Assembly (NCBI RefSeq): GCF_003970795.1
Contig: NZ_RWKW01000088.1
Span: 1-36,759, forward strand
Reading direction: 5' to 3'
From: Aquibium carbonis
Lineage (GTDB): Bacteria; Pseudomonadota; Alphaproteobacteria; Rhizobiales; Rhizobiaceae
DNA: 36,759 nt
A program made the position numbers and the translations under genes. A model generated the notes under the pieces. That model was not told the DNA's origin, did no database searches, and saw only the letters and a program-made list of their open reading frames with translations. Positions within the stretch are counted from its first letter, which is position 1. Each line of letters opens with the position of its first letter. Positions 25,777-34,253 of this stretch are shown here, piece after piece.

Positions 25777-26483
25777 CCGCGCTGCTGGAGACGAAGGGAC
25801 TGACCGCGCGCTATGGCGACTTCCAGGCGCTGTTCGGCGTCGACCTGCGGCTCGATGCCGGCGAGACGGTCGCCATCATCGGGGCCAACGGCGCCGGCAA
25901 GACGACGCTGATGCGCTCGATCGCCGGCGTTCTGGCCAATGGTCCCGGCGAGGTGCTGTTCGACGGCCAGCCGATCGGCGCGCTGCCGGCCGCCCAGGTG
26001 ATGGCGCGCGGCATCGCCATGGTGCCGGAAGGCCGCAAGCTGTTTCCCTCGCTGTCGGTGGAGGAAAACCTGCTGATGGGGGCCTATGGGCGCAAGGTCG
26101 AGGGGCCGTGGCGGCTGGACACGGTCTATGACCTGTTCCCGGTGCTGAAGGAGCGGCGCAACAACCCCGGCACGGCGCTTTCGGGCGGGCAGCAGCAGAT
26201 GGTGGCGATCGGCCGGGCGCTGATGTCGAACCCGCGCGTTCTGCTCTGCGACGAGATCAGCCTCGGGCTCGCCCCCGTCGTCATCCGCGACATCTATGCG
26301 GCCTTTCCGCAAATCCGCGCGGCGGGTGCTTCGATCGTCATCGTCGAGCAGGACATCGGCCAGGCGCTGAAGGTGGCGGATCGCGTGTCCTGCATGATGG
26401 AGGGTCGCGTGACGCTGACCGGCCGCCCCGCGGAGCTTTCGCGCGAGGACATCCACGCCGCCTATTTCGGGGTGCACGCATGA
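25773..26483 (+). CDS. Liv-type ABC transporter ATPase (LivF-like)
   Basis: 236-residue ATPase. Walker A is GANGAGKTTLMRS, the signature LSGGQQQMVAIGRAL is canonical, and Walker B is VLLCDEISLGLAPVV. The LivF-typical VPEGRKLFPSLSVEENLLMGAY is present. It therefore supplies the conserved signature that its partner lacks. ATGA overlaps join it to the genes on both sides, indicating one transcript with the receptor and permeases. Confidence 0.93.
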   Translation: MTALLETKGLTARYGDFQALFGVDLRLDAGETVAIIGANGAGKTTLMRSIAGVLANGPGEVLFDGQPIGALPAAQVMARGIAMVPEGRKLFPSLSVEENLLMGAYGRKVEGPWRLDTVYDLFPVLKERRNNPGTALSGGQQQMVAIGRALMSNPRVLLCDEISLGLAPVVIRDIYAAFPQIRAAGASIVIVEQDIGQALKVADRVSCMMEGRVTLTGRPAELSREDIHAAYFGVHA

Positions 26484-27343
26484 TATGGGTCGACACCATC
26501 GTCCAGGGCGTTCTGCTGGGCGGGCTCTATGCGCTGTTTGCCGCCGGCCTGAGCCTCGTCTTCGGCGTCATGCGGCTGGTCAACCTCGCGCATGGCGACC
26601 TGATCGTGCTCGGCGCCTTCCTGATCCTGGTGATCGTGTCGGCGCTGGGACTGAACCCGTTCCTGGCCGCGCTGGTGGCGCTGCCGGTGATGTTTTGCCT
26701 CGGCTGGGGCCTGCAATTCGTGGTGCTCAACCGCACGCTCGGCGACGACATCCTGCCGCCGCTGCTCGTCACTTTCGGCCTGTCGATCGTCATCCAGAAC
26801 GCGCTGCTGGAAGGGTTTTCGGCCGACAGCCGCCGCATTTCGGTGGGTGGGCTGGAGGCGGCTTCGGTCAGCCTCGGGCCGATCGCGGTGGGCGTGATGC
26901 CGCTGCTCACCTTCCTGTCGGCGGTGGCCGTGATCATCGCGCTGAACGCGCTGTTCTACCGCACGGCGCTTGGCCGCGCCTTCCGCGCGACGTCGGACGA
27001 TCCCGTCACCGCCGGGCTGATGGGCGTCGATCCGAAGCGGCTGTTCGCCACGGCCACCGGCATCGCCATGATCGTCGTCACCATCGCGGCGCTCTATCTC
27101 GGTACGCGGTCGAACTTCGATCCCACCATCGGGCCGGCGCGGCTGATCTATGCCTTCGAGGCGGTGATCATCGGCGGGCTCGGCTCGTTCTGGGGCACGC
27201 TGGCCGGCGGCGTGATCATCGGCGTGGCGCAGACGATGGGCGCGGCGATCAATCCCGAATGGCAGATCCTCTCGGGCCACGTCGCCTTCCTCCTGGTGCT
27301 CCTGTTCCGGCCGCGCGGGCTGTTCCCGCGGGCAAACGACTGA
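26480..27343 (+). CDS. Liv-type ABC transporter permease (LivH-like)
   Basis: 287-residue inner-membrane permease with about eight hydrophobic segments. It begins WVDTIVQGVLLGGLYALFAA, followed by LSLVFGVMRLVNLAHGDLIV, both characteristic of LivH. The EAA-like region AFRATSDDPVTAGLMGVD contacts the ATPases. It overlaps the LivF-like gene by four bases and precedes the LivM-like gene by seven bases. Together with LivM it forms the channel for the solute delivered by the Tat-exported receptor. Confidence 0.93.
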   Translation: MIWVDTIVQGVLLGGLYALFAAGLSLVFGVMRLVNLAHGDLIVLGAFLILVIVSALGLNPFLAALVALPVMFCLGWGLQFVVLNRTLGDDILPPLLVTFGLSIVIQNALLEGFSADSRRISVGGLEAASVSLGPIAVGVMPLLTFLSAVAVIIALNALFYRTALGRAFRATSDDPVTAGLMGVDPKRLFATATGIAMIVVTIAALYLGTRSNFDPTIGPARLIYAFEAVIIGGLGSFWGTLAGGVIIGVAQTMGAAINPEWQILSGHVAFLLVLLFRPRGLFPRAND

Positions 27344-27350
27344 GGCCGCG

Positions 27351-28445
27351 ATGTCCGCACCCGCATCCTCCGCCTGGCGCGTCGAGACGCGGACGCGCGC
27401 CGCGACCGGCTTTTCCGTCTTCGCGGTCCTGCTGGTCGCGATCGCCTTCGCCGCGCCCTTCTTCGTGTCGCGCAGCCTGCTGCAGGACCTGTTCCTGATC
27501 CTGACCATGCTGGTGCTGGCGCAGAACTGGAACCTGCTTGCCGGCTATGCCGGGCTGGTTTCGGTCGGGCAGCAGGCCTTCGTCGGCTTCGGCGCCTATG
27601 CCATGTTCGCCTGCGTCAGCCTCGGCGGGCTCGATCCGATCCTCGCCGTCCTGATCGCCGGCGTGGCGGCGGCGATGCTGTCGGTCGCCACCGGCTTCTT
27701 CGTGTTCCGGCTGCAAGGGGCGTATTTCGCCATCGGCACCTGGGTGGTGGCGGAGGTGGTGCGGCTGGTGCTGGCGCAATGGCGGGCGCTCGGCGGCGGC
27801 ACCGGCACGTCGCTGCCCAATGCCGCGATCCGCGACATGGCCGCCGTGCAGTGGATCGCCGAGGCTTTTTCGGTGCGCTCGGCGCAGGCGGCCGACATCC
27901 TGACCTACTGGCTGGCGCTCATCCTGTGCTGCGCCACGATCGGCTTCATCTACTGGCTGCTGCGCACCCGCCAGGGCCTCGGCCTGTCGGCGGTGCGCGA
28001 CAACCAGGAGGCGGCCCGCTCGGTCGGCGTCGACGCGCGGCGCATCAAGTGGGCGGTCTACGTGTCGGTCGCCTTCGTCACCGGCATGGCCGGCGCGCTG
28101 ATCTACGTGCAGAAGGCGCGCATCTCGCCCGACGCCGCCTTTTCCGTCGTCGACTGGACCGCCTATGTGATCTTCATCGTCGTGATCGGCGGCATCGGCA
28201 CGCTGGAAGGGCCGATCATCGGCGTCATCGTCTTCTTCCTCCTGCAAAAGACGCTCGCCGACTACGGCTCCTGGTATCTTCTGGTGCTGGGGCTGATCGG
28301 CATCGCCATCATGCTGTTTGCGCCGCGCGGCCTCTGGGGCCTGTTTTCCGACCGCACCGGCATCCAGTTCTTTCCCGTCCGCCGCATCCTGAAGGGCGGA
28401 CCATCCACCGATCATCAAGGCACAAGGGGAGGGCCGCATGGCTGA
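27351..28445 (+). CDS. Liv-type ABC transporter permease (LivM-like)
   Basis: 364-residue inner-membrane permease. Family blocks are LAQNWNLLAGYAGLVSVGQQ, FVGFGAYAMF, SAVRDNQEAARSVGVD (the coupling region) and VIGGIGTLEGPIIGV. Multiple hydrophobic segments span the protein. It ends inside the start of the FAD monooxygenase gene (8-base overlap), so transport and catabolism are translationally linked. Confidence 0.93.
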   Translation: MSAPASSAWRVETRTRAATGFSVFAVLLVAIAFAAPFFVSRSLLQDLFLILTMLVLAQNWNLLAGYAGLVSVGQQAFVGFGAYAMFACVSLGGLDPILAVLIAGVAAAMLSVATGFFVFRLQGAYFAIGTWVVAEVVRLVLAQWRALGGGTGTSLPNAAIRDMAAVQWIAEAFSVRSAQAADILTYWLALILCCATIGFIYWLLRTRQGLGLSAVRDNQEAARSVGVDARRIKWAVYVSVAFVTGMAGALIYVQKARISPDAAFSVVDWTAYVIFIVVIGGIGTLEGPIIGVIVFFLLQKTLADYGSWYLLVLGLIGIAIMLFAPRGLWGLFSDRTGIQFFPVRRILKGGPSTDHQGTRGGPHG

Positions 28446-30192
28446 CATTTCCACCGACGTACTCATCATCGGCACCGGCCCGGCGGGTTCGGCGACGGCC
28501 GCGCTGCTGTCGACCTACGGGATCGAGAACATGGCGGTGAACCGCTATCGCTGGCTCGCCAACACGCCGCGCGCCCACATCACCAACCAGCGCGCCATGG
28601 AGGTGCTGCGCGACCTCGGTCCGGAGGTGGAGAAGGAGGCCTATCTGCACGGCACCCACCAGGACCTGATGGGCGAGAACATCTTCTGCACCTCGCTCGC
28701 CGGCGAGGAGATCGGCCGCATGAAGAGCTGGGGCAAGCACCCGCTGTCGCGCGCCGAGCACCAGCTGTCGTCGCCCTCGCACATGAACGACCTGCCGCAG
28801 ACCTTCATGGAGCCGATCCTGTTCAAGACCGCCTGCTCGCGCGGCACCCAGGCACGCATGTCGACGCAGTACCTGCGCCACGAGCAGGATCCCGACGGCG
28901 TCACCACGACCTGCCTCGACCGGCTGACCAACCGCGAGTTCACCATCCGCTCGAAGTATCTCGTCGGCGCCGACGGCGGCAATTCGCTGGTGGCCGAGCA
29001 TGCCGGCCTGCCCTTCGAGGGCAAGATGGGCGTCGCCGGCTCGATGAACATCCTGTTTCGCGCCGACCTGTCGAAGTACGTCGCGCATCGCCCGTCGGTG
29101 CTCTACTGGGTGATGCAGCCGGGTTCCAACGTCGGCGGCATCGGCATGGGCCTGGTGCGCATGGTGCGGCCCTGGAACGAGTGGCTGATCGTGTGGGGCT
29201 ACGACATCAACGAGCCGGCGCCGGAGGTGGACGCGGCGATGGCCACCAAGGTCGCGCGCGACCTCGTCGGCGATCCTGAGCTCGAGATCGAGCTGCTCTC
29301 GGCCAACACCTGGACCGTCAACAACATGTACGCCACGCATCTGCAGAACGGCCGCGTGTTCTGCATGGGCGATGCCGTGCACCGGCATCCGCCGTCGAAC
29401 GGGCTCGGCTCCAACACGTCGATCCAGGACGGGTTCAACCTCGCCTGGAAGCTCGCCATGGTGGTGAAGGGGCAGGCCGGTCCGGGGCTGCTCGACAGCT
29501 ACAGCGTCGAGCGCGCGCCCATCGCGAAGCAGATCGTCACCCGCGCCAACCAGTCGATCGAGGAGTTCGGGCCGATCTTCAAGGCGCTCGGCCTGCTCGA
29601 TTCCATCGACCCGGTGAAGATGCAGCAGAACATGGATGCGCGCTGCGACGACACCGCCGAGGCCGAGGCGCAGCGCGAGGCGATCCGCCAGGCGATCGCC
29701 TTCAAGGTCTACGAGTTCGACGCGCATGGCGTCGAGATGAACCAGCGCTACGCCTCCGATGCGATCGTGACCGACGGCCAGCCGGAGCCGCCCTTCGAGA
29801 AGGACCGCGAGCTGCACTACCAGCCGACCACCTGGCCCGGCGCCCGGCTGCCGCATGTCTGGCTCTACGATGACGCGGGCGAAAAGGTCTCGTCGCTCGA
29901 TCTCGCGGGCAAGGGGCGGTTCACGGTCCTGACCGGCATCGGCGGCCAGGGCTGGGTGGAGGCGGCCAGGACGGTGGGCGCCGAGCTCGGCATCGACATC
30001 GCGACGCACGTGATCGGGCCGCGCCAGCGCTGGCAGGACTTCACCGGCGACTGGGCCCGCGCCCGCGAGGTGCGCGACGGCGGCGTGGTGCTGACCCGGC
30101 CCGACCAGCACGTGGCCTGGCGCAGCGAGGCGATGGTGGCCGACCCGGCGGCCGAGCTTCGCCGCGTCCTGACGCAGATCCTGGCGCGCTGA
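28438..30192 (+). CDS. FAD-dependent phenol monooxygenase, TfdB-like
   Basis: 584-residue group A flavoprotein hydroxylase. The Rossmann dinucleotide motif is GTGPAG (residues 12-17), the DG motif is in YLVGADGGNS, and the FAD ribityl-binding GD motif is in GDAVHRHPPSNGLGSN. The C-terminal thioredoxin-like domain typical of phenol hydroxylases is present. Length and pattern fit 2,4-dichlorophenol 6-monooxygenase (TfdB) and resorcinol-type hydroxylases. Next to hydroxyquinol dioxygenase and maleylacetate reductase, hydroxylation of a resorcinol-type phenol to hydroxyquinol is the likeliest role; a chlorophenol substrate is possible. GGGGAGGG precedes ATG 28438. Confidence 0.9.
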   Translation: MADISTDVLIIGTGPAGSATAALLSTYGIENMAVNRYRWLANTPRAHITNQRAMEVLRDLGPEVEKEAYLHGTHQDLMGENIFCTSLAGEEIGRMKSWGKHPLSRAEHQLSSPSHMNDLPQTFMEPILFKTACSRGTQARMSTQYLRHEQDPDGVTTTCLDRLTNREFTIRSKYLVGADGGNSLVAEHAGLPFEGKMGVAGSMNILFRADLSKYVAHRPSVLYWVMQPGSNVGGIGMGLVRMVRPWNEWLIVWGYDINEPAPEVDAAMATKVARDLVGDPELEIELLSANTWTVNNMYATHLQNGRVFCMGDAVHRHPPSNGLGSNTSIQDGFNLAWKLAMVVKGQAGPGLLDSYSVERAPIAKQIVTRANQSIEEFGPIFKALGLLDSIDPVKMQQNMDARCDDTAEAEAQREAIRQAIAFKVYEFDAHGVEMNQRYASDAIVTDGQPEPPFEKDRELHYQPTTWPGARLPHVWLYDDAGEKVSSLDLAGKGRFTVLTGIGGQGWVEAARTVGAELGIDIATHVIGPRQRWQDFTGDWARAREVRDGGVVLTRPDQHVAWRSEAMVADPAAELRRVLTQILAR

Positions 30193-30202
30193 GGAGGCCG
30201 TG

Positions 30203-31087
30203 ATGCACGAGCACGAGAAGGGCTATTTCACGGAGGCGAACTCGGTCGAGGTGGTCACCGGCCGCAATGCCAACGCCAAGGACGAGCGGCTGAAATTCGC
30301 CATGGAGGTGATCACCCGCAAGCTGCACGAGGCGGTGAAGGAGATCGAGCCGACGCAGGACGAGTGGATGGAAGCGATCCAGTTCCTGACGAAGACCGGC
30401 CAGCTGTGCAACGAGTGGCGGCAGGAGTTCATCCTGCTCTCCGACGTGCTCGGCGTGTCGATGCTGGTCGACGCGATCAACAACCGCAAGCCGTCCGGCG
30501 CGTCGGAGAGCACGGTGCTCGGCCCCTTCCACGTCGACAACGCGCCGGAACTGCCGATGGGCGCCAACATCTGCCTCGACGCCAAGGGCGAGGACATGGT
30601 GGTGTCGGGCCGCATCCTCGACACCGAGGGGCAGCCGGTGGCCGATGCCGTCCTCGACGTCTGGCAGGCCAATGACGAGGGCTTCTACGACGTGCAGCAG
30701 AAGGGCATCCAGCCCGACTTCAACCTGCGCGGCGTGTTCCGCACCGGCGCCGACGGCCGCTACCGGTTCCGCGCGGTGAAGCCCAAATTCTATCCGATTC
30801 CCGACGACGGCACGGTGGGCAAGCTGCTCGGCCGGCTCGGCCGCCACCCCTTCCGGCCGGCGCACCTGCACTACATCATCAAGGCCGCCGGCTTCGAGAC
30901 GCTGACCACCCACATCTTCGACCCGCACGACCCTTATATCGGCACGGACGCGGTGTTCGGCGTCAAGGAGAGCCTGCTTGCCGAATTCGTCCGGGTCGAC
31001 GATCCGGCGAGGGCACAGGAACTCGGCTTCGAAGGCTGGTTCTGGGCCGTGGAGCACGACTTCGTGCTGGCGCGGAAGGGCGGGTGA
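30203..31087 (+). CDS. Hydroxyquinol 1,2-dioxygenase (copy 2)
   Basis: 294-residue intradiol dioxygenase. Iron ligands are Y162 (GFYDVQQ), Y197 (KFYPIPDDG), H221 and H223 (RPAHLHYII), matching the known hydroxyquinol enzyme of Nocardioides simplex closely in position. It cleaves benzene-1,2,4-triol to maleylacetate. ATG 30203 has GAGGAGG upstream and lies 10 bases after the monooxygenase. It is the last gene of the operon and the more canonical of the two dioxygenases. The next gene is convergent. Confidence 0.93.
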   Translation: MHEHEKGYFTEANSVEVVTGRNANAKDERLKFAMEVITRKLHEAVKEIEPTQDEWMEAIQFLTKTGQLCNEWRQEFILLSDVLGVSMLVDAINNRKPSGASESTVLGPFHVDNAPELPMGANICLDAKGEDMVVSGRILDTEGQPVADAVLDVWQANDEGFYDVQQKGIQPDFNLRGVFRTGADGRYRFRAVKPKFYPIPDDGTVGKLLGRLGRHPFRPAHLHYIIKAAGFETLTTHIFDPHDPYIGTDAVFGVKESLLAEFVRVDDPARAQELGFEGWFWAVEHDFVLARKGG

Positions 31088-31137
31088 GGGCGGCTGGGCG
31101 CCGAAGGAGACGGGAGACGCGTTCGCCGGGGCTTGCC

Positions 31138-31626
31138 TCAGGCGATCTCTTCCGACCGCCTGGACGGATTGGATGAAACGCCTTCAGGATTGGATGAAAC
31201 GCCTTCAGGATTGGCGGTTCGTCCAAGGCCCGGCCCGCCGCCCGTTGCCGATCGAGACGCGGGGGCCTGTGTCGAATACGAGCCAATGCGCTGGTTGAGG
31301 GCCGCGATCGAGCCAGCGAGCGCACCGACCATCGTCTCGAACTTCTGGGCAAGATGAACGAGGCTCTGGCCCAGATCGTCGATCTTCGCGGCCAGAATCA
31401 CATCCCGCTCGATGCCGTGGCTCTGGACCATCTGGCGGTCCTTCATCATCAGATCGATCACGCCGTGCCCGATCGTATTCGCCGTCCGCTCGGCGACGTC
31501 CTTTGCAGGGTCCGCGTCGGCGGTCGCTTTTCGGGGCGGAAAGAGCCGACTGCTGAGCACGATGGCGCCGACTGCGGTCATGCCCAGCACGACGGGCCAC
31601 AGGATCCAGAAGAAAAGCTCATTCAC
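31138..31626 (-). CDS. Single-pass membrane protein with C-terminal tandem repeat, unknown function
   Basis: 162-residue protein that I do not recognise. GTG 31626 has GGGAGATGGACA upstream and puts a hydrophobic segment (FFWILWPVVLGMTAVGAIVL) at residues ~5-25, so the longer frame to 31692 is unlikely. A cytoplasmic or periplasmic helical region follows (about residues 45-115, RTANTIGHGVIDLMMKDRQM, then GQSLVHLAQKFETMVGALAG). The tail is low-complexity with two exact NPEGVSS repeats. The helical part suggests a coiled-coil, perhaps a small signalling or scaffold protein, but there is no evidence for a function. Confidence 0.55.
   Translation of the reverse strand: MNELFFWILWPVVLGMTAVGAIVLSSRLFPPRKATADADPAKDVAERTANTIGHGVIDLMMKDRQMVQSHGIERDVILAAKIDDLGQSLVHLAQKFETMVGALAGSIAALNQRIGSYSTQAPASRSATGGGPGLGRTANPEGVSSNPEGVSSNPSRRSEEIA
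31166..31214. repeat. 21-base tandem repeat in the hypothetical membrane protein
   Basis: Two exact 21-base copies (31166-31186 and 31187-31207) and a 7-base partial third copy encode a repeated seven-residue unit on the minus strand. Perfect identity suggests recent slippage or duplication, and copy number may vary between strains. Confidence 0.9.
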
Positions 31627-31805
31627 TGTCCATCTCCCTGAGATGCCCAGGTTGTGGAAGGAAGCACAGACGACGGAATCTGTCGAGCGCAAACGGTCGT
31701 TGAACTAAAGCCGTGTAGAAGCGGCAGAGGACGTGGCTGGTTTCTGCGGATGAACTGATCCACGCGGCACGGTTATCTCAGGATGGCGGAATTTCGGGGC
31801 GTTTT

Positions 31806-31881
<76 letters not shown>

Positions 31882-32212
31882 ACGGCGTTCGTGGCCGGTC
31901 GGGACCGCGAACGTGGCGGGTACATAGCGGGTCGATCCGCGGCATGCAAGCCTGTTCATGACAAAAACGCGTCAGTCGGAAACGCGTCCGGTGAAGACGG
32001 CCGCGCGGGAGCCTGGCCGGCTCTCTCGCGCGCGGAGAAGGCCGCGGCGGCGATGGCGTAAGCGCTGCGCATGCCCGTCGCCGGTCTCCGGCCAGCGTCA
32101 GGGGCGGGGACGGAAGGGAACGCCAAGAAAATCGTCCATCGTTTTGAAGATTGTGAACAAATGGCTTCCTATGCGTTATGTAGGTCGGTACCGGGCATGG
32201 AGAGGAGAAGAC
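31882..32212. other. tRNA-Lys / TetR intergenic region
   Basis: 331 bases without a supported gene. It holds a candidate tRNA promoter at 31921-31949 and, near 32134-32185, an A+T-richer stretch that probably includes the TetR gene promoter (TTGAAG at 32144, TATGCG/TATGTA near 32170-32182; spacing not ideal). AAACGCGTC occurs twice within 30 bases near 31970, possibly part of an operator. Confidence 0.4.
31921..31949 (-). promoter_or_regulatory. Candidate promoter of tRNA-Lys
   Basis: On the minus strand TTGCAT and TATGTA are separated by 17 bases. They leave a leader of about 35 bases before the mature tRNA. The match to consensus is moderate. Confidence 0.4.
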
Positions 32213-32956
32213 GTGGGGACCGAGAACCAGACGGGAAGCAAGGTGACTAAACGCCAGACGCGAGCCAATCCGAGGGTCCCGTCGCGCGGTCGCGGCATCA
32301 TGCGCTACGAGGGGTTGCTCGACAGCCTCGAGGCGTTGCTTGTCGACCACGACCTCGAGGACATCGGTCTCTACCAGATCGCCGAGCATGCCGGCGTGCC
32401 GCATGCGTCCGTCTACCACTTCTTTCCCACGAAAGAGGCCGCCTTCATGGCGCTCGTGCAGCGCTACGTGTCGGAGATCCGCTCGCAGCAGAAGCATCGC
32501 CCGGTGCCGCCGGAGGCCCTGCGCAGCTGGCAGGAGTTTCTGGCGGAGGAACTGCGCGAGGCCATCCGCTTCTTCCGCGAAACACCGCAGGCCATGAAGC
32601 TGTTCCTGGGGCGATTCGGCGGCATGGAAACGTGGCGGGCCGAGATCGCCCAGAACACCAGCGCCGCGCAGCTGCTTTTCCGGCGGCTGAACAGCGCCTT
32701 CCATCTGCCGTTCATCCGCGACGTCGAGACCAAGCTTTTGACCTTCATCGAGGTCGTCGATGCCGTGCTCGGCATTTCCTACGTGCGCGACGGCGAGATC
32801 AACGACGAGGCCGTGGAGGAGGCGCACCGGGCGAGCGTCGCCTATTTCAAGCTGTTCCTGCCCGACCACCTGGAATTGCGCGAGGACGTGCTGGCGCGGC
32901 TCGACCGCGGCGAGCCGGTGCTCCTCGACACCGACAACTGCCCGCCCTGTCCCTGA
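32213..32956 (+). CDS. TetR/AcrR-family transcriptional regulator
   Basis: 247-residue regulator. The N-terminal helix-turn-helix is at about residues 30-75 (YEGLLDSLEALLVDHDLEDI, then YQIAEHAGVPHASVYHFFPTKEAAF), and a longer ligand domain follows. The GTG at 32213 is preferred because GGAGAGGAGAAG lies just upstream; the frame is open much further back, but that stretch is basic, repetitive and unlike TetR. It is convergent with nrdB, with 12 bases between stops. The unusual tail ends DTDNCPPCP. The target genes and ligand are unknown; nothing here ties it to nrd or to the aromatic genes. Confidence 0.82.
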   Translation: MGTENQTGSKVTKRQTRANPRVPSRGRGIMRYEGLLDSLEALLVDHDLEDIGLYQIAEHAGVPHASVYHFFPTKEAAFMALVQRYVSEIRSQQKHRPVPPEALRSWQEFLAEELREAIRFFRETPQAMKLFLGRFGGMETWRAEIAQNTSAAQLLFRRLNSAFHLPFIRDVETKLLTFIEVVDAVLGISYVRDGEINDEAVEEAHRASVAYFKLFLPDHLELREDVLARLDRGEPVLLDTDNCPPCP

Positions 32957-32968
32957 CGGCGGCCTGTC

Positions 32969-34090
32969 TCAGTCCCAGGCCAGCGCACCGCCGTTCTGGT
33001 ATTCGATGACGCGGGTCTCGAAGAAGTTCTTCTCCTTCTTCAGGTCCATCGCCTCGCTCATCCAGGGGAAGGGGTTTTCCGTCTCGGCAAACACCGGCGT
33101 CAGGCCGAGCTGGGCACAGCGGCGGTTGGCGATGAAGCGCATGTACTGCTCGCACAGCGCCGCGTTGAGCCCCAGGAAGCCGCGCGGCATGGTGTCCCGC
33201 CCATAGGCCGCCTCGAGCTCGGCGGCGTCCCTCAGCATGCCGCGCACCTCGTCCTCGAACGCCTTCGTCCACAGATGCGGGTTCTCGATCCGGATCTGGT
33301 TGATTACGTCGATGCCGAAATTCAGGTGAATCGATTCGTCGCGCAGGATGTACTGGTACTGCTCTGCGATGCCGACCATCTTGTTGCGCCGGCCCAGCGA
33401 CAGGATCTGCGCGAAGCCGGTGTAGAACCACATGCCCTCGAAGACGACGTAGAATGCGACCAGATCGCGCAGGAACTGCTGGTCGGCCTCCTGCGTGCCG
33501 GTGAGGAAGTCCGGATCGTCCAGGCTCTGCGTGTGCTTCAGCGCCCAGGCCGCCTTGTCTGTGATCGACGGCACCTCGCGATACATGTTGAACAACTCGC
33601 CCTCGTCGAGGCCGAGGCTCTCGACGATGTACTGGAAGGTGTGGGTGTGCACCGCTTCCTCGAAGGCCTGGCGCAGCAGATACTGCCGGCATTCGGGATT
33701 GGTCAGGTGGCGGTAGATCGCCAGCACGATGTTGTTGGCGACCAGCGATTCGGAGGCGGCGAAGAAGCCGAGATTGCGCTTGATGGCGCGCCGCTCGTCC
33801 TCCGTCAGCCCGTCCTTCGATTTCCACAGCGCGATGTCGGCCTGCATCGAGACCTCCGTCGGCATCCAGTGGTTGTTGCAGCCGGCGAGGTATTTGTCCC
33901 ACGCCCATTTGTACTTGAGCGGCAGGAGCTGGTTCACGTCGGCGCGGCAGTTGATCATCCGCTTCTCGTCGACGGAAACACGGCCGCCCGTGCGGTCGAT
34001 GTCACCGAGGCCCGTGGCGTCGGCGAGGGGGACGGGGCCGGTGTCGGCGGCGGGGAGGGGCGTGGACGCGGGTTCTGACCAGTCGAGCAT
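32969..34090 (-). CDS. nrdB: Ribonucleotide reductase beta subunit, class Ic-like (radical-Tyr replaced by Phe)
   Basis: 373-residue ferritin-fold subunit that generates the radical for deoxyribonucleotide synthesis. Metal ligands are E114 (SESLV), E145 and H148 ([10 protein letters not shown]), E218 (FEGMW), E252 and H255 (DESIH). F152 replaces the radical-bearing tyrosine of class Ia, and E114 replaces its first Asp ligand. Both are hallmarks of the chlamydial class Ic protein, which uses a Mn/Fe cofactor. All these positions keep a constant offset of 25 from the C. trachomatis numbering (E89, E120, H123, F127, E193, E227, H230). ATG 34090 has AAGGAACG upstream. It lies 163 bases downstream of nrdA. 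Confidence 0.94.
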   Translation of the reverse strand: MLDWSEPASTPLPAADTGPVPLADATGLGDIDRTGGRVSVDEKRMINCRADVNQLLPLKYKWAWDKYLAGCNNHWMPTEVSMQADIALWKSKDGLTEDERRAIKRNLGFFAASESLVANNIVLAIYRHLTNPECRQYLLRQAFEEAVHTHTFQYIVESLGLDEGELFNMYREVPSITDKAAWALKHTQSLDDPDFLTGTQEADQQFLRDLVAFYVVFEGMWFYTGFAQILSLGRRNKMVGIAEQYQYILRDESIHLNFGIDVINQIRIENPHLWTKAFEDEVRGMLRDAAELEAAYGRDTMPRGFLGLNAALCEQYMRFIANRRCAQLGLTPVFAETENPFPWMSEAMDLKKEKNFFETRVIEYQNGGALAWD

Positions 34091-34185
34091 TTTTCTCGTT
34101 CCTTGAAATCGAAGAGGCCGCCGCCGGCTCCGTCCAGCCGCGCTCGGGGCCTGGCGGAAGGAGCGGCGTCGTCGGTGCCGCGATC

Positions 34186-34207
34186 GCGTCTCCCCGGGGG
34201 GAGACGC
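34186..34207. promoter_or_regulatory. Strong inverted repeat between nrdA and nrdB
   Basis: GCGTCTCCCC and GGGGAGACGC are perfect complements with only two bases between them, beside a smaller GCCGCC/GGCGGC stem at about 34208-34224. There is no T-run on the minus strand. It may set the ratio of NrdA to NrdB by partial termination or RNA stability. Confidence 0.4.
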
Positions 34208-34253
34208 CGCCCGCACGGCGGCGGGACAAGGCGGCAGGCGGTTGCCGCCAGGG

